Shown here in pieces: positions 16,111 to 24,762 of a stretch of DNA of 64,000 nt (positions within the stretch are counted from its first letter, which is position 1; every line of letters begins with the position of its first letter). Under the pieces are notes generated by a model that was not told where the DNA came from, made no database searches, and saw only the letters and a program-made list of their open reading frames with translations. The stretch lies in assembly GCA_963732005.1 (NCBI GenBank), contig CAVSXT010000004.1:1302001-1366000 (forward strand). Reading direction: 5' to 3'. A program made the translations under genes and the position numbers. Origin of the DNA: JASLEW01 sp963732005 (GTDB taxonomy: Bacteria > Acidobacteriota > Thermoanaerobaculia > Multivoradales > UBA5704).

Positions 16111-17616
16111 ATGGCGATCACGCGTGGCGGTTTCCTGAAGCTGGCGGCAGCGGCGGCGACCGCCGCCGGCGGGGTGAGCGGGATGGGGCTGGGTGGCGCG
16201 CCGGAGACGGCGGCGGCGGCCGCGGCCGGCGAAACAGCGGCGGCGGCGGCCGCGGGGGACGCGCTCGATTCGCAGCGCTTCCGGGCGGCGGTGGCGCGCG
16301 CCGACGCGGCGCTGGTGGAAGCCTACCTGCGCCGCGACCCGGCGCTCGCCGCGAGCCGTGACGAGCGCGGCCGCTCGATGCTCGCCCTCGCGTGCCTGGC
16401 CGGGCGGCGCGAGATCGCGGCCCTGCTGCGCCGGGGGGTGGACGGCCGGGCGCCGGCGCTCGATCTGGTGGAGGCGGCGCTCGCCGGCGACGGCGAGCGG
16501 GTGCAGTGGTGGCTCGCCAAGGCGCCGGGTCTGCTCAACGAGCCGGACGCGACCGGCTTCAACGCGGTGCACGCGGCGGTCATCGCCGGCAATCCCGCGC
16601 TGCTGACGGCGATGACCGTCCGCGGGGCCGACTTCAATGCCCTGTCGGCCGATGCACCGCGGCGGACGCCGCTGCGGCTGGCCGCCGAGGGTCCGGACCC
16701 CGAGGTCGCCGACGAGCTGCTGGACCTGATGCTGGGCAACGGCGGCGACCCCAACGCGCCGCAGGGCGACGGCGTGGCGCCGCTGCACGCGGCCGCCGCG
16801 GCGGGCCGGCCCGAGTCCATCCGGCTGCTGATCTGGTCCGGCGCCGACGCCGGCAGCCGCACGCCCGGCGGCGACACGGCGCTGGCGCTCGCCGAGCGCC
16901 AAGGCCGCGCCGAGGCCGCGGCGCTGCTGCGCACGGCGGCGCGGCTGCCGCGCGCCCACCGCAGCTCGCGCTTCGCGGTTACCGCCGGCGGCGGGCGCTT
17001 CGAGCGGCCGCCGCAGCCGGCGCTGCCGCCGGCGGTGATCAACGAGTACGTGGCGGTGTCGCATGGCAGCCTGCCGCGGGTGCGCGAGCTGCTGGCGCTC
17101 TACCCGTCGCTGCTGCTGGTCAACGCCAGCTGGAACGAGCTGGCGGTCGAGGCCGGCGCCCACACCGGCTTCAAGGACGGAGTGCGGCTGCAGCTCGACC
17201 AGGGGGCACCGTGCGCGCTGCCCACGGCGGCGATGATGGGCATGACCGCTCACGTCCGGGCGCTGCTGCGGGAGGATCCGCTGCGCGTCCATGAATGCGG
17301 CGCCCACAACATGCCGCCGATCTGGTTTCCGGCCATCGGCGGCGGCGGCACCGAGCAGCTGGAGATCGCGCTGCTGCTGCTCGACGCCGGCGCCGCGGTG
17401 GACGCCCACAAGCGCGGCCAGACCGCCCTGCACTGGGCGGCGCGCCGCGGCGAGATGGAGATGGCCGAGCTGCTGCTGGCGCGCGGCGCCGCGGTCGAGG
17501 CGCGGGCCTGGCTCACGACCGGCGAGCGCGAGACCACGACGCCGTTGGCGCTGGCGCTCCAGGGAGGCCACGCGGCGATGGCCGAGCTGCTGCGGCGCCA
17601 CGGCGCGCGGGCCTAG
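16111..17616 (+). CDS. Ankyrin-repeat protein with Tat-like N-terminus
   Basis: The 501-residue product starts with MAITRGGFLKLAAAAATAAGG, close to a twin-arginine signal but with one Arg replaced by Gly, so export is possible but not assured. Two blocks of ankyrin repeats follow (about 50-290 and 320-500), with units such as GFNAVHAAVIAGNPALLTAM, APLHAAAAAGRPESIRLLI and GQTALHWAARRGEMEMAELLL. The role is protein binding; no catalytic motif is visible. A run of Ala (about 32-50) links signal and repeats. It ends convergently with the CadC-like gene. Confidence 0.8.
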   Translation: MAITRGGFLKLAAAAATAAGGVSGMGLGGAPETAAAAAAGETAAAAAAGDALDSQRFRAAVARADAALVEAYLRRDPALAASRDERGRSMLALACLAGRREIAALLRRGVDGRAPALDLVEAALAGDGERVQWWLAKAPGLLNEPDATGFNAVHAAVIAGNPALLTAMTVRGADFNALSADAPRRTPLRLAAEGPDPEVADELLDLMLGNGGDPNAPQGDGVAPLHAAAAAGRPESIRLLIWSGADAGSRTPGGDTALALAERQGRAEAAALLRTAARLPRAHRSSRFAVTAGGGRFERPPQPALPPAVINEYVAVSHGSLPRVRELLALYPSLLLVNASWNELAVEAGAHTGFKDGVRLQLDQGAPCALPTAAMMGMTAHVRALLREDPLRVHECGAHNMPPIWFPAIGGGGTEQLEIALLLLDAGAAVDAHKRGQTALHWAARRGEMEMAELLLARGAAVEARAWLTTGERETTTPLALALQGGHAAMAELLRRHGARA

Positions 17617-17627
17617 TGCTCGAACCG

Positions 17628-17644
17628 CCGCCTTGCCAAGGCGG
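17628..17644. terminator. Convergent hairpin
   Basis: CCGCCTTG and CAAGGCGG form a perfect 8-bp stem around one base between two convergent genes, probably serving both strands. There is no T-run. Confidence 0.5.
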
Positions 17645-17649
17645 CCCGG

Positions 17650-19785
17650 TCAGCGGGCCGGCGGCAGGCCGAGGCGGCGCACCAGGCCGGCGAAGCGGCG
17701 GTCGGAGCGCAGGGGCGCGAGCTCGGGGTCGACGGCCATCATCACCGCCATCGGATCATGGCCGGCGACGGCCCGCTCCAGGGCGGCGAGGGCGCCCGCC
17801 GCGTCGCCGCTGTCGAGCATCAGCGCGGCCACGGCATAGGGAGAGACGTACCCCGCCTTCGAGGCCAGCCGCCCCACCCGCCAGGCGGCGATGCGCCGGA
17901 GGGCGGCGGCCGGATCGGCGGCAGGGTCGGCGGTGGCGAGCCGCTCGGGCGCCGCGCCCTCACGCCGCAATCCCTCGCGCGCCACCGCGAGCGCCGCCGC
18001 GAGCTCGCCGCGGCGGGCAAGGGCGCGCTCCAGGCAGTCGCGGGCGGCGGTGAAACCGGGTTCGAGCTCCAGCAGGCCGCGCATGGCGGCGATCGCTTCG
18101 TCCGGGCGCCCGGCGCGGTAGAGCACCCAGCCGAGGTCGGCGATGGCCCGCAGCGACAACGGCTCCAGCCGCTGCGCCTCGCGGATCTCGGCGATACCTT
18201 CGTCCATGCGGCCGAGGGCGACCAGCAGCCAGGCCCGATCGTGGTGCGCCGGCGCATAGCTGGGATTGAGGGCGAGCGCGCGCCGGAAGTCGCGCTCGGC
18301 GCCGGCGTAGTCCCAGCGATAGCGGAAACGGATCGAGCCCAGGACGGTGAGGGCTTCCACCGAGTCGCGATCGCGCGCGATCGCCGCCAGCGCCGCCTCC
18401 TCGGCGCGCGGGTAGGCAGCTGCCGGCGGCAGCATGCCCAGCACCGCCAGCAGATGGTAAGCGTCGGCCAGGCCGGAGCGCGGCGCGGCGGCGGCCGGGT
18501 CGAGCTCGGCGGCAGCGCGGAGCTCGGCCACGGCGCGGGCCAGCGCCGCGGGGTTGGCCCTGGCGAGAAGATAGCGACCGCGCAGCTCGCGGTCGTGGGC
18601 ACGCGGATCGGCCGCCCCGGCGGTGCCCGGCTGCGCGGCCGGGGCGGGAGAGGCGGCGAGGCCTGCGGTGGCGGCGGCGTCGGCGGCGGCGACCACCGCG
18701 ACGGGCGCGGTAGCGCCGGCCGCGGCGCTGGCAGAGTTGGCGCCGGCCGCGGTGACGGCAGCCGCGGCTGGAGCGGCGGCAGCGGCGGCACCCGGAGGCG
18801 GCCGACTCCCCGGTGATGCCGCCGGCGACGGCAGCAGCTCGATCGCCAGCTCGCGTGCCACTCGCTCGGCGATGGCGCTCTCGGCCTGCAGCGTCTGCCC
18901 CAAGCCGATGTCCAGGCGCTCACCCCAGATGGCGGCGCCGTCGGCGGCGCGGATCAACCGCACGGTGACGCGAGCGCGCTCGCCGTCGCGCCGCACGCCG
19001 CCCTCGAGGAGGTAGGCGACGGCCAGCCTGGCGCCGATCGTGGCGGCATCGCCGCCATGGCCCTTGAGCGCCATCACCGAGGTGCGGCCGACGACAGCGA
19101 GGCGCCCCGGGCGGAGGCTGCCAAGGCGCGAGATCAGCTCCTCGGTGAGGCCGTCGGCGAAGTATTCCTGGTCCGCGTCGCCGCTCAGGTTGGCGAGCGG
19201 CAGCACGGCGAGGCGCAGCGGCGGCGGCACCGCCAGGCGCCCGGCGCCGCGCCACCACCACCATCCCGCCAGGGCCAGCGCCAAGGCCGCGGCGAGCCCC
19301 AGCATGGCGGCGACGGCCGGCCGGGGACGGACTCCGGCGCGGGCGCCGGGCCCGGTCGTGGAAGCGGCGGGTCCGGCAAGCGGCCGCAGCGGCGGCACGG
19401 GGGCCGACAGGGGAGCCGGCGCGGCACCACCGGGCTCGGGGATCTCCGCCACCGGCGCCAGCAGGCGGTAGCCGCGCTTGGGGATGGTCTCGATGAAACG
19501 CGGCTGCCGCGTCTCGTCGCCGAGCGCGCGCCGTAGCTCGCGCACGCTGCGCCAAACGACGTCGTCGCTGACGAAGCGGCCCTCCCAGACCTCCTGCACC
19601 AGGTCGCCCTTGCTGACCACACGGCCGGCGCGCCGGGCCAGGCAGACCAGCACCGCCATCACCTTGGGCTCGATCTGCACGGCGGCGGCCGCCGGCCGCT
19701 CCACCAGGTTGCGGGAGGGCCGTACCCGCCGGTCGGCAAGCAGGAAGTCGCCGGCGACGGGCGCCGCGCTCGGCAGCAGGCTCAC
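17650..19785 (-). CDS. CadC-like transmembrane winged-helix regulator with TPR domain
   Basis: A 711-residue one-component regulator. An OmpR-type winged helix lies at the N-terminus (about 10-110; EPKVMAVLVCLARRAGRVVSKGDLVQEVW and FIETIPKRGYRLL). It is followed by a Pro/Ala linker, one membrane segment with the cluster GWWWWRGAG (about 160-182) and a TolB/adenylate-cyclase-like domain (LRLAVLPLANLSGDADQEYFADGLTEELI). A strikingly Ala-rich insert (about 325-395) leads to a TPR array (about 400-680). DNA binding is cytoplasmic and sensing periplasmic. The target genes are unknown; the gene stands alone. This architecture is common in Acidobacteriota. Confidence 0.87.
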   Translation of the reverse strand: MSLLPSAAPVAGDFLLADRRVRPSRNLVERPAAAAVQIEPKVMAVLVCLARRAGRVVSKGDLVQEVWEGRFVSDDVVWRSVRELRRALGDETRQPRFIETIPKRGYRLLAPVAEIPEPGGAAPAPLSAPVPPLRPLAGPAASTTGPGARAGVRPRPAVAAMLGLAAALALALAGWWWWRGAGRLAVPPPLRLAVLPLANLSGDADQEYFADGLTEELISRLGSLRPGRLAVVGRTSVMALKGHGGDAATIGARLAVAYLLEGGVRRDGERARVTVRLIRAADGAAIWGERLDIGLGQTLQAESAIAERVARELAIELLPSPAASPGSRPPPGAAAAAAPAAAAVTAAGANSASAAAGATAPVAVVAAADAAATAGLAASPAPAAQPGTAGAADPRAHDRELRGRYLLARANPAALARAVAELRAAAELDPAAAAPRSGLADAYHLLAVLGMLPPAAAYPRAEEAALAAIARDRDSVEALTVLGSIRFRYRWDYAGAERDFRRALALNPSYAPAHHDRAWLLVALGRMDEGIAEIREAQRLEPLSLRAIADLGWVLYRAGRPDEAIAAMRGLLELEPGFTAARDCLERALARRGELAAALAVAREGLRREGAAPERLATADPAADPAAALRRIAAWRVGRLASKAGYVSPYAVAALMLDSGDAAGALAALERAVAGHDPMAVMMAVDPELAPLRSDRRFAGLVRRLGLPPAR

Positions 19786-19857
19786 CCCCTCAGTCTAGCC
19801 AAAGCGCGACCGAGGCATCGCCGGCACCTGTGCACCGGGGCTGTCGCAAGCCAACGC

Positions 19858-19886
19858 TTGACATGCAATTCGTCAGATGGCAAACT
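19858..19886 (+). promoter_or_regulatory. Promoter of the arsR-ridA-dehydratase operon
   Basis: A consensus TTGACA (19858-19863) is followed after 17 bp by CAAACT (19881-19886). The initiation codon at 19894 lies within a few bases of the predicted transcript start, so the first gene may be leaderless. The TTG inside the -35 box is not a plausible start. Confidence 0.5.
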
Positions 19887-19893
19887 CGCCAAT

Positions 19894-20196
19894 ATGCTGA
19901 CTGCCGCAGTGATCAAGGCGCTGGCCAACGAGCGGCGCCTCGAGATCCTGAACTGGCTCAAGGATCCCCGCGCGCACTTTCCTCCCCAGGTGGACGGGGA
20001 TCCGATCCGCGACGGCGTCTGCTCGCTGTTCATCGCGCAGAAGCTGGGGGTGACACCGTCCACGGCCAGCGAGCATCTCCGGGTCCTTTCACAGGCGGGC
20101 CTGGTGCGCGGCAAGCGGATCAAGCAATGGACGTTCTACAAGCGCGACGAGCCGCGCATCGCCGCCGTCAAACGCGCCTTTCAATCCGCCTGGTAA
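19894..20196 (+). CDS. ArsR-family winged-helix regulator
   Basis: A 100-residue HTH protein with IKALANERRLEILNWL, then LFIAQKLGVTPSTASEHLRVLSQAGLV as recognition region and KQWTFYKRDE as the wing. There is no Cys/His metal site of the ArsR/SmtB type. It heads an operon with ridA (10-bp gap) and a PLP dehydratase (3-bp gap), and is likely their autorepressor, sensing an amino acid or a reactive enamine; this is inference. The ATG at 19894 fits the conserved family start. Confidence 0.85.
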   Translation: MLTAAVIKALANERRLEILNWLKDPRAHFPPQVDGDPIRDGVCSLFIAQKLGVTPSTASEHLRVLSQAGLVRGKRIKQWTFYKRDEPRIAAVKRAFQSAW

Positions 20197-20206
20197 AGGG
20201 GGCTCC

Positions 20207-20662
20207 ATGCCGGTCTACGAGAAGCTGAGCGCCTTGGGAATCACCCTGCCGCAGCCGACGCCGGCGGTCGCCGCCTTCGTGCCCACCGTCCGCAGCGGCG
20301 ACCTCCTGTTCGTCTCCGGTCACATCGCCAAGCGCGACGGCCGGCCCTGGGTCGGGCAGCTGGGGAACCCGCTCACCACGGCGGAGGGTCAACTCGCCGC
20401 GCGCGCCGTGGCGGTCGACCTGCTGGGCACGCTGCATGCCGCCACCGGCGACCTGAACCAGGTCCGCCGCATCGTCAAGCTCATGGTGCTGGTGAACAGC
20501 TCCCCGGCGTTCACCGAGCAGCACCTGGTCGCCAATGGCGCCTCCGAGCTCTTCCTGGAGGTGTTCGGCGCCCCGGGTGCGCACGCGCGCAGCGCCTTCG
20601 GGGTCGCCCAGGTACCCTTCGGCTCGTGCGTCGAGATCGAGCTGATCGCCGAGTTGGGGTGA
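20207..20662 (+). CDS. RidA-family enamine/imine deaminase
   Basis: The 151-residue YjgF/YER057c/UK114 protein belongs to the longer RidA subgroup with KLSALGITLPQPTPAVAAFVPTVRSGDLLFVSG and AHARSAFGVAQVPFGSCVEIE. The Arg that binds the substrate carboxylate is present in ARSAFG. RidA proteins hydrolyse reactive 2-aminoacrylate and related enamines released by PLP dehydratases. The very next gene encodes such a dehydratase, which supports a detoxification partnership. Confidence 0.9.
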   Translation: MPVYEKLSALGITLPQPTPAVAAFVPTVRSGDLLFVSGHIAKRDGRPWVGQLGNPLTTAEGQLAARAVAVDLLGTLHAATGDLNQVRRIVKLMVLVNSSPAFTEQHLVANGASELFLEVFGAPGAHARSAFGVAQVPFGSCVEIELIAELG

Positions 20663-20665
20663 CCG

Positions 20666-21679
20666 ATGCCCGAAGCGCACGGAAATCGGGAAACACGCGC
20701 CTTCACACCGGCAATCGGCCGGCCGGCGATCGCATCCGTTCACCGCCTCCTCGCGTCATACCTGCGCGTCACACCGACGGTCGAGGTGGCGGCCGGGGAT
20801 CTCGGGCTGGCGCCTTGCCGCCTGACGATCAAGCTCGAGCAGCTGCAACATGCCGGGTCTTTCAAGACGCGCGGCGCGTTCGCCAACCTGCTGCTGCGCG
20901 AGGTGCCCGCGGCCGGCGTCGTCGCCGCGTCCGGCGGCAACCACGGCGCCGCCGTGGCTTTTGCCGCAATGCGGCTGGGGATGCCGGCCAAGATCTTCGT
21001 CCCGACCGTCTCATCGCCTGCCAAGACCCGCCGGATTCGCGATTACGGCGCCGATCTGTCGGTGTCAGGCGAGCGCTACGCCGACGCGCTGGCAGCCGCC
21101 GAGGCCTGGGCGGCCCGGACCGGGGCACTGGCGGTCCATGCTTTCGATCAGGCCGAAACGCTGCTCGGGCAGGCAACGCTCGGCATGGAGCTGGCGGGAC
21201 AGGCTCCCGACCTGGACACCATCCTGATCGCGGTCGGCGGCGGCGGGCTGATCGGCGGCGTCGCCGCCTGGTACGCTGGCAGCGTCAGGATCGTGGGCGT
21301 CGAGCCCGAAGCCGCGCCGACGCTGACCGCGGCGCTCGCGGCGGGCAGGCCGGTCGATGCCCCCGCCGGCGGCATCGCCGCCGATTCCCTGGCGCCGCGG
21401 CGCGTCGGCGAGCTGATGTTCCCACTGGCGCAGGCCTGGGTCGATCGCGTGGCGCTGGTCCCCGACGAGGCGATCCGGCGCGCCCAGCTGGCTCTCTGGG
21501 AGGGCGCCCGGATCGTCGCCGAGCCGGGCGGCGCGGCTACCTTCGCCGCCCTGCTCTGCGGCGCCTACCGGCCGGAGCCGGGCGAGCGGGTCGGCCTCGT
21601 GGTCAGCGGCGGCAACACCACCGCCGTCGACTTCGGCGGCGGGTCGAAGCAGCCGGTCGGGCCATCGGGCCCGCCATAG
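20666..21679 (+). CDS. Threonine/serine dehydratase-like PLP enzyme
   Basis: A 337-residue fold-type II PLP enzyme. The Schiff-base lysine is in SFKTRGA, the substrate-binding loop in ASGGNHGAA and the phosphate-binding Gly loop in AVGGGGLIGG; the C-terminal VSGGNT matches the dehydratase group. It probably deaminates threonine or serine to 2-oxo acids plus ammonia, producing the enamine intermediate handled by the RidA encoded upstream. It lacks the ACT regulatory domain of biosynthetic IlvA, so a catabolic or specialised role is more likely. Related racemases share the fold, so the exact reaction is not certain. Confidence 0.87.
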   Translation: MPEAHGNRETRAFTPAIGRPAIASVHRLLASYLRVTPTVEVAAGDLGLAPCRLTIKLEQLQHAGSFKTRGAFANLLLREVPAAGVVAASGGNHGAAVAFAAMRLGMPAKIFVPTVSSPAKTRRIRDYGADLSVSGERYADALAAAEAWAARTGALAVHAFDQAETLLGQATLGMELAGQAPDLDTILIAVGGGGLIGGVAAWYAGSVRIVGVEPEAAPTLTAALAAGRPVDAPAGGIAADSLAPRRVGELMFPLAQAWVDRVALVPDEAIRRAQLALWEGARIVAEPGGAATFAALLCGAYRPEPGERVGLVVSGGNTTAVDFGGGSKQPVGPSGPP

Positions 21680-21769
21680 GCTCATGCCGGCTGTGCGATA
21701 CTCCCGGCCGGCGCCGATGGCGGCCTACCGCGGCGGCGGGCCGCGCGCCGGGAGCGAGAGGAGAGGAGC

Positions 21770-22480
21770 ATGCATGGCAGCAATGACCTGGGCAGGGAAC
21801 GCGCCGGCCGTACCGGCGGCGCGCGCGCGGCAGGCCGCGCCGGCGGACCCGGCGGACGTTGGAGGTGGCTGGCGATGGCGGTGATCCTGGGCGGCGCTTT
21901 CCAGGCGGCCGCGCCGCAGGCCGCGGCCCGCGAGGCGGGCGGTCGCGGCGACGCTAAGGCGCCCGCCTCGACCCAGCCCTGGCAGACCACCCCGGCGGGC
22001 GAGCTCGCCCGGCCGCTGATGCCCGACCCCTCGCTCGAGCCGCCCGCCAGCCAGGTGCCGGTGCTGGTCGCCTACGGCGTGGGGGTCCAGCGCTACGTGT
22101 GCAAGGAGAAGGAGGCGGCGAAGGGCAGCTTCGAATGGACGCTCAAGGAGCCGCAGGCGAAGCTCGCCGATGCCGGCGGCCACGAGCTCGGCAGCCACTC
22201 GGCCGGTCCCAGCTGGCAGCTGGCGGACGGCAGCAAGGCGGTCAAGAAGAAGCTGATCGCGAGCGTAAAGGCGCTGCAGGCCGACGCCGTGCCATGGCTG
22301 CTCATCGAGATCGAGTCGAGCGGCAAGGGCACCCTGTCAGGCACGCAATACGTGCAGCGGGTGGACACCATCGGCGGCGTGGCGCCCGCCACCGGCTGCG
22401 ACGCGGCTCATGCCGGCAGCACCCACGATGTCGAGTACCGCGCCACGTATGTCTTCTACGCGGCGCGTAAGGCGCCCTAG
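21770..22480 (+). CDS. DUF3455 secreted protein
   Basis: A 236-residue protein. After an Arg/Gly-rich N-terminus there is a hydrophobic signal segment (about 33-50, ending AAAPQAAAREA). The DUF3455 signature follows: VGVQRYVCKEK, FEWTLKEPQAKL, GPSWQLADGSKAV, PWLLIEI, the RVDTIGGVAPATGCD motif and a closing VEYRATYVFYAA. The family is exported, found in bacteria and fungi, with unknown function. The ATG at 21770 follows GAGAGGAGC. It stands alone. Confidence 0.82.
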   Translation: MHGSNDLGRERAGRTGGARAAGRAGGPGGRWRWLAMAVILGGAFQAAAPQAAAREAGGRGDAKAPASTQPWQTTPAGELARPLMPDPSLEPPASQVPVLVAYGVGVQRYVCKEKEAAKGSFEWTLKEPQAKLADAGGHELGSHSAGPSWQLADGSKAVKKKLIASVKALQADAVPWLLIEIESSGKGTLSGTQYVQRVDTIGGVAPATGCDAAHAGSTHDVEYRATYVFYAARKAP

Positions 22481-22869
22481 CGTCCGCCCAGGAGCAGCGG
22501 GGCGGCCGCCGCTGCCGCGATGCCGAGGAACAGCGGCCAGGCGAGATGGCGCCCGCGGCTGGAGATCAGCACCACCAGGCCGCTGAGCAGGAACGTGACC
22601 GCCAGGATCGCCAGGATGCGTCCGCCGGGAGGCGCCAGCGGCGCCGGCGCCAGCACCACGAAGATGGCGGCGAACGCCCACCATGCAAGACTGGTCAGGT
22701 GCCAGGCGTACCGCAGCACGCCGCGAGCGAAGCGGCTCTCCCGCAACAGCCCGCTACGGGTCGCCGGGGCGAGCAGCGGCCCGATCAGCCGGCGCTCGCC
22801 GAGCCAGGAGTGGATCAGCCCGATCAGGGCGGTGAGGCCGGCGGCGGCTAACAGACATGCATGGGTCAT
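22477..22869 (-). CDS. Small membrane protein with four hydrophobic segments
   Basis: A 130-residue integral membrane protein I do not recognise by name. Hydrophobic stretches lie at about 4-22, 50-75, 78-98 and 105-125, with RRLIGPLL and RGVLRYAWHLTSLAWW between them. The HxTSLAWW segment recalls small uncharacterised inner-membrane proteins. The start at 22869 follows GGAGGAGGG; a longer frame from 22908 would run through the palindrome and is unlikely. It converges with the DUF3455 gene with a 4-bp overlap of the ends. Confidence 0.65.
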   Translation of the reverse strand: MTHACLLAAAGLTALIGLIHSWLGERRLIGPLLAPATRSGLLRESRFARGVLRYAWHLTSLAWWAFAAIFVVLAPAPLAPPGGRILAILAVTFLLSGLVVLISSRGRHLAWPLFLGIAAAAAAPLLLGGR

Positions 22870-23197
22870 GGCGCACCCTCCTCCATACGATGGCGTATGG
22901 AAGAGCATAGCTGGCGCCGCCTGGCGCCGCTGGCGCCGTCGATCGGCGGGGCGCGGATCGCGCCACCCGATCGCAGTCGACCCGCCTGGCGCCGGCCGCT
23001 TTCAGCCTCCCGCGATTGTCGATCATCCGCCGCCCACCTGGCTTCGTAATCTGGGATGGCGGCGCGGTGGCGCCCGTAGTGCGCCGGCCATTGCAGAAAT
23101 AACTCCGCTGCCGCCACCGTTGGATTTGGTAGCTCGGCGTGTTGTTCCAACCTTTGCTGCCGCCGCCAACGCGAGTCGGCAAGAGGGGTACAGGGTG
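22870..23197. other. Divergent intergenic region
   Basis: 328 bases between the small membrane protein (minus) and the adaptor-like gene (plus). It contains the palindrome at 22883-22900 and an AT-richer patch near 23090-23150 that may hold the plus-strand promoter. I see no coding capacity that I can support. Confidence 0.45.
22883..22900. promoter_or_regulatory. Palindromic operator candidate
   Basis: CCATACG and CGTATGG are separated by ATGG, 14 bases upstream of the start of the small membrane protein gene. The layout and size fit a dimeric repressor site (TetR/PadR/MarR-like). The cognate regulator is not evident nearby. Confidence 0.5.
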
Positions 23198-24007
23198 ATG
23201 GCTCCATCCGAAGACCGCATGGCGGCAAGCTGGCATGGCACCACCGGCTGCCGCCGCGGGAAGTTTCTCCTGGCAACGCTGCTGGCGGCCGCCGGTTGCG
23301 CGGCCTTCGCTGGCTACCTGGAGAGCTCCCTTCCTGCCCTGCCGGCCGCGTCCACCCGTTCCACGGCGACCCCGGGCCAGGATTGGGCGGCGGTCATGGC
23401 GGGCAGCCACGATACGCATGTCCGGTCCGCCGTCGCCGGGCGGGTGGTGCGGCGATTCGTCGGCGAAGGCAGCCTGGTGCGCCGGGGTGACCTGCTGTTC
23501 GAGATCGACCCGCGGCCGTTTCAGGCGCGGCTCGCCCGCGCCCGCGCCGACCTGGTGCAGGCCCACTCCGGCGAGAGTCTCGACGCCTTGCGGACCGCAG
23601 CCGAGCAGGCCCGGCTCGATCTCGACGCGACCGCGGTGAGGTCACCGATCGACGGTATCGCCGCCGCCACCCAGGCGCGGGTGGGTGACCTGGTCAATCC
23701 GACCAGCCTCCTGGCCACCCTGTCCAGCATCGATCCGATCCGCGTGCGCTTCCGACTCGACGAGCAGGCCTATCTGCGCTATCTCGAAAGCCTGCGGCCG
23801 GGACCGGATGCCGGGCGGCGTTTCGGCAGTCTCGAGCTCGAGCTCGGCGGCGGCACCGCTTCGTCCCGACAGGGCCGGCTGACCGCGACCGGCAGCAGGG
23901 TCGACCTCGCCACCCGCACCATTGCCGCCGAGGGCCTCTTTCCCAATCCCGGCAACCGCCTCCGACCGGGCCAGATCGCCAGGGTCCGCGAGCTCGCGGC
24001 TCCCTGA
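23198..24007 (+). CDS. Short membrane-fusion (RND/HlyD-type) adaptor-like protein
   Basis: A 269-residue protein with an N-terminal membrane/signal segment (about 22-45). It has biotinyl-lipoyl-like halves (VRSAVAGRVVRRFVGEGSLVRRGDLLFEIDPRPF and TAVRSPIDGIAAATQARVGDLV), a very short coiled-coil of about 35 residues between them, and part of the beta-barrel domain ending with RPGQIARVREL. The membrane-proximal domain and C-terminal tail normal for RND adaptors are missing. No pump gene is adjacent. It could be a reduced adaptor or a fragment of one whose partner has been lost. The start at 23198 is followed by a basic N-terminus. Confidence 0.7.
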   Translation: MAPSEDRMAASWHGTTGCRRGKFLLATLLAAAGCAAFAGYLESSLPALPAASTRSTATPGQDWAAVMAGSHDTHVRSAVAGRVVRRFVGEGSLVRRGDLLFEIDPRPFQARLARARADLVQAHSGESLDALRTAAEQARLDLDATAVRSPIDGIAAATQARVGDLVNPTSLLATLSSIDPIRVRFRLDEQAYLRYLESLRPGPDAGRRFGSLELELGGGTASSRQGRLTATGSRVDLATRTIAAEGLFPNPGNRLRPGQIARVRELAAP

Positions 24008-24056
24008 TCGGCAACCAGCGCCGCGGCGTCCGCGGTGAGCTTGAAAGGGCTCTTGA

Positions 24057-24080
24057 GGGGCTGGTTAGAAAAAAAGCCCC
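24057..24080 (+). terminator. Hairpin with A-rich loop
   Basis: GGGGCT (24057-24062) can pair with AGCCCC (24075-24080) across an A-rich loop between the adaptor gene and the XRE gene. It is a possible terminator for the adaptor gene, but no T-run follows. Confidence 0.35.
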
Positions 24081-24114
24081 ATACAGGGCCAAATTCGTGT
24101 ACAATCCAGTCAAG

Positions 24115-24603
24115 ATGTCTGAGACCGCCCCGGAAGTCGAAGAAGAGGTCCGGCGCTACGCCGGGCTGTTGAAGCAGGCGATTCGCGCCGCCGGCCTGAG
24201 TGTCAGCGAGGTGGAACGCCGGCTGGGCGCTGGTCCGAAGGCGCTACGGCGGATCTTCAGCGGTCAGGTCGACCTCAAGCTGAGGCACGTCATCGCGATC
24301 CTGCGCATCATCGGCATGTCGCAGGAGGAGTTCTTCGCCATCGCCTCGCGGCCCAAGCAGCGGCCGCACCTGCTGCCCCATCATCCACCATCGGCCACCG
24401 ATTTCCTGACCGCCTTCCAGCGTGTCGGTTACCGCGGCGAGCTGGTGCAGCTGGACGAGGCGGAGCCGCCCTCCCCCGAGGAGTTCGATCGCCTGGTCGA
24501 GGATGCGGTGAACCGGGTCCTCGAGCGCCGCCGCCGGGAAGGCAAGGTCCTGCCGGAGGCCAGTTTGCCATCCCTCGGCGGGAGCATCGAGCCCGCGTCG
24601 TAG
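24115..24603 (+). CDS. XRE-like helix-turn-helix protein
   Basis: A 162-residue protein. The N-terminal half carries a Cro/CI-type HTH (AGLSVSEVERRLGAGPKALRRIFSG, then LKLRHVIAILRIIGMSQEEFF). The C-terminal half is a Pro-rich linker and a charged helix (PEEFDRLVEDAVNRVLERRRREGK). TACAAT lies at 24100-24105, ten bases ahead of the ATG at 24115, so the mRNA may be leaderless and the GTG at 24097 is probably not used. It converges with a TPR gene whose N-terminus looks like an anti-sigma-type zinc site. This pairing of XRE and TPR genes is common in Acidobacteriota. Confidence 0.75.
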   Translation: MSETAPEVEEEVRRYAGLLKQAIRAAGLSVSEVERRLGAGPKALRRIFSGQVDLKLRHVIAILRIIGMSQEEFFAIASRPKQRPHLLPHHPPSATDFLTAFQRVGYRGELVQLDEAEPPSPEEFDRLVEDAVNRVLERRRREGKVLPEASLPSLGGSIEPAS

Positions 24604-24762
24604 GCTGAGCTCGGCGCGCTGGGGCCGGCCGAGCGGAGCTCTTTGCCCTTCGGCCGAGCCGGGGTCGGTCGGGCCTGAGGATCGCGACCAATGGGCCCGT
24701 CGGTGGGGTGGCGGGCGAGGTGAAGAGAGCTTCCGGCCAGGGGTCTGGCCAGATGACCGCGA

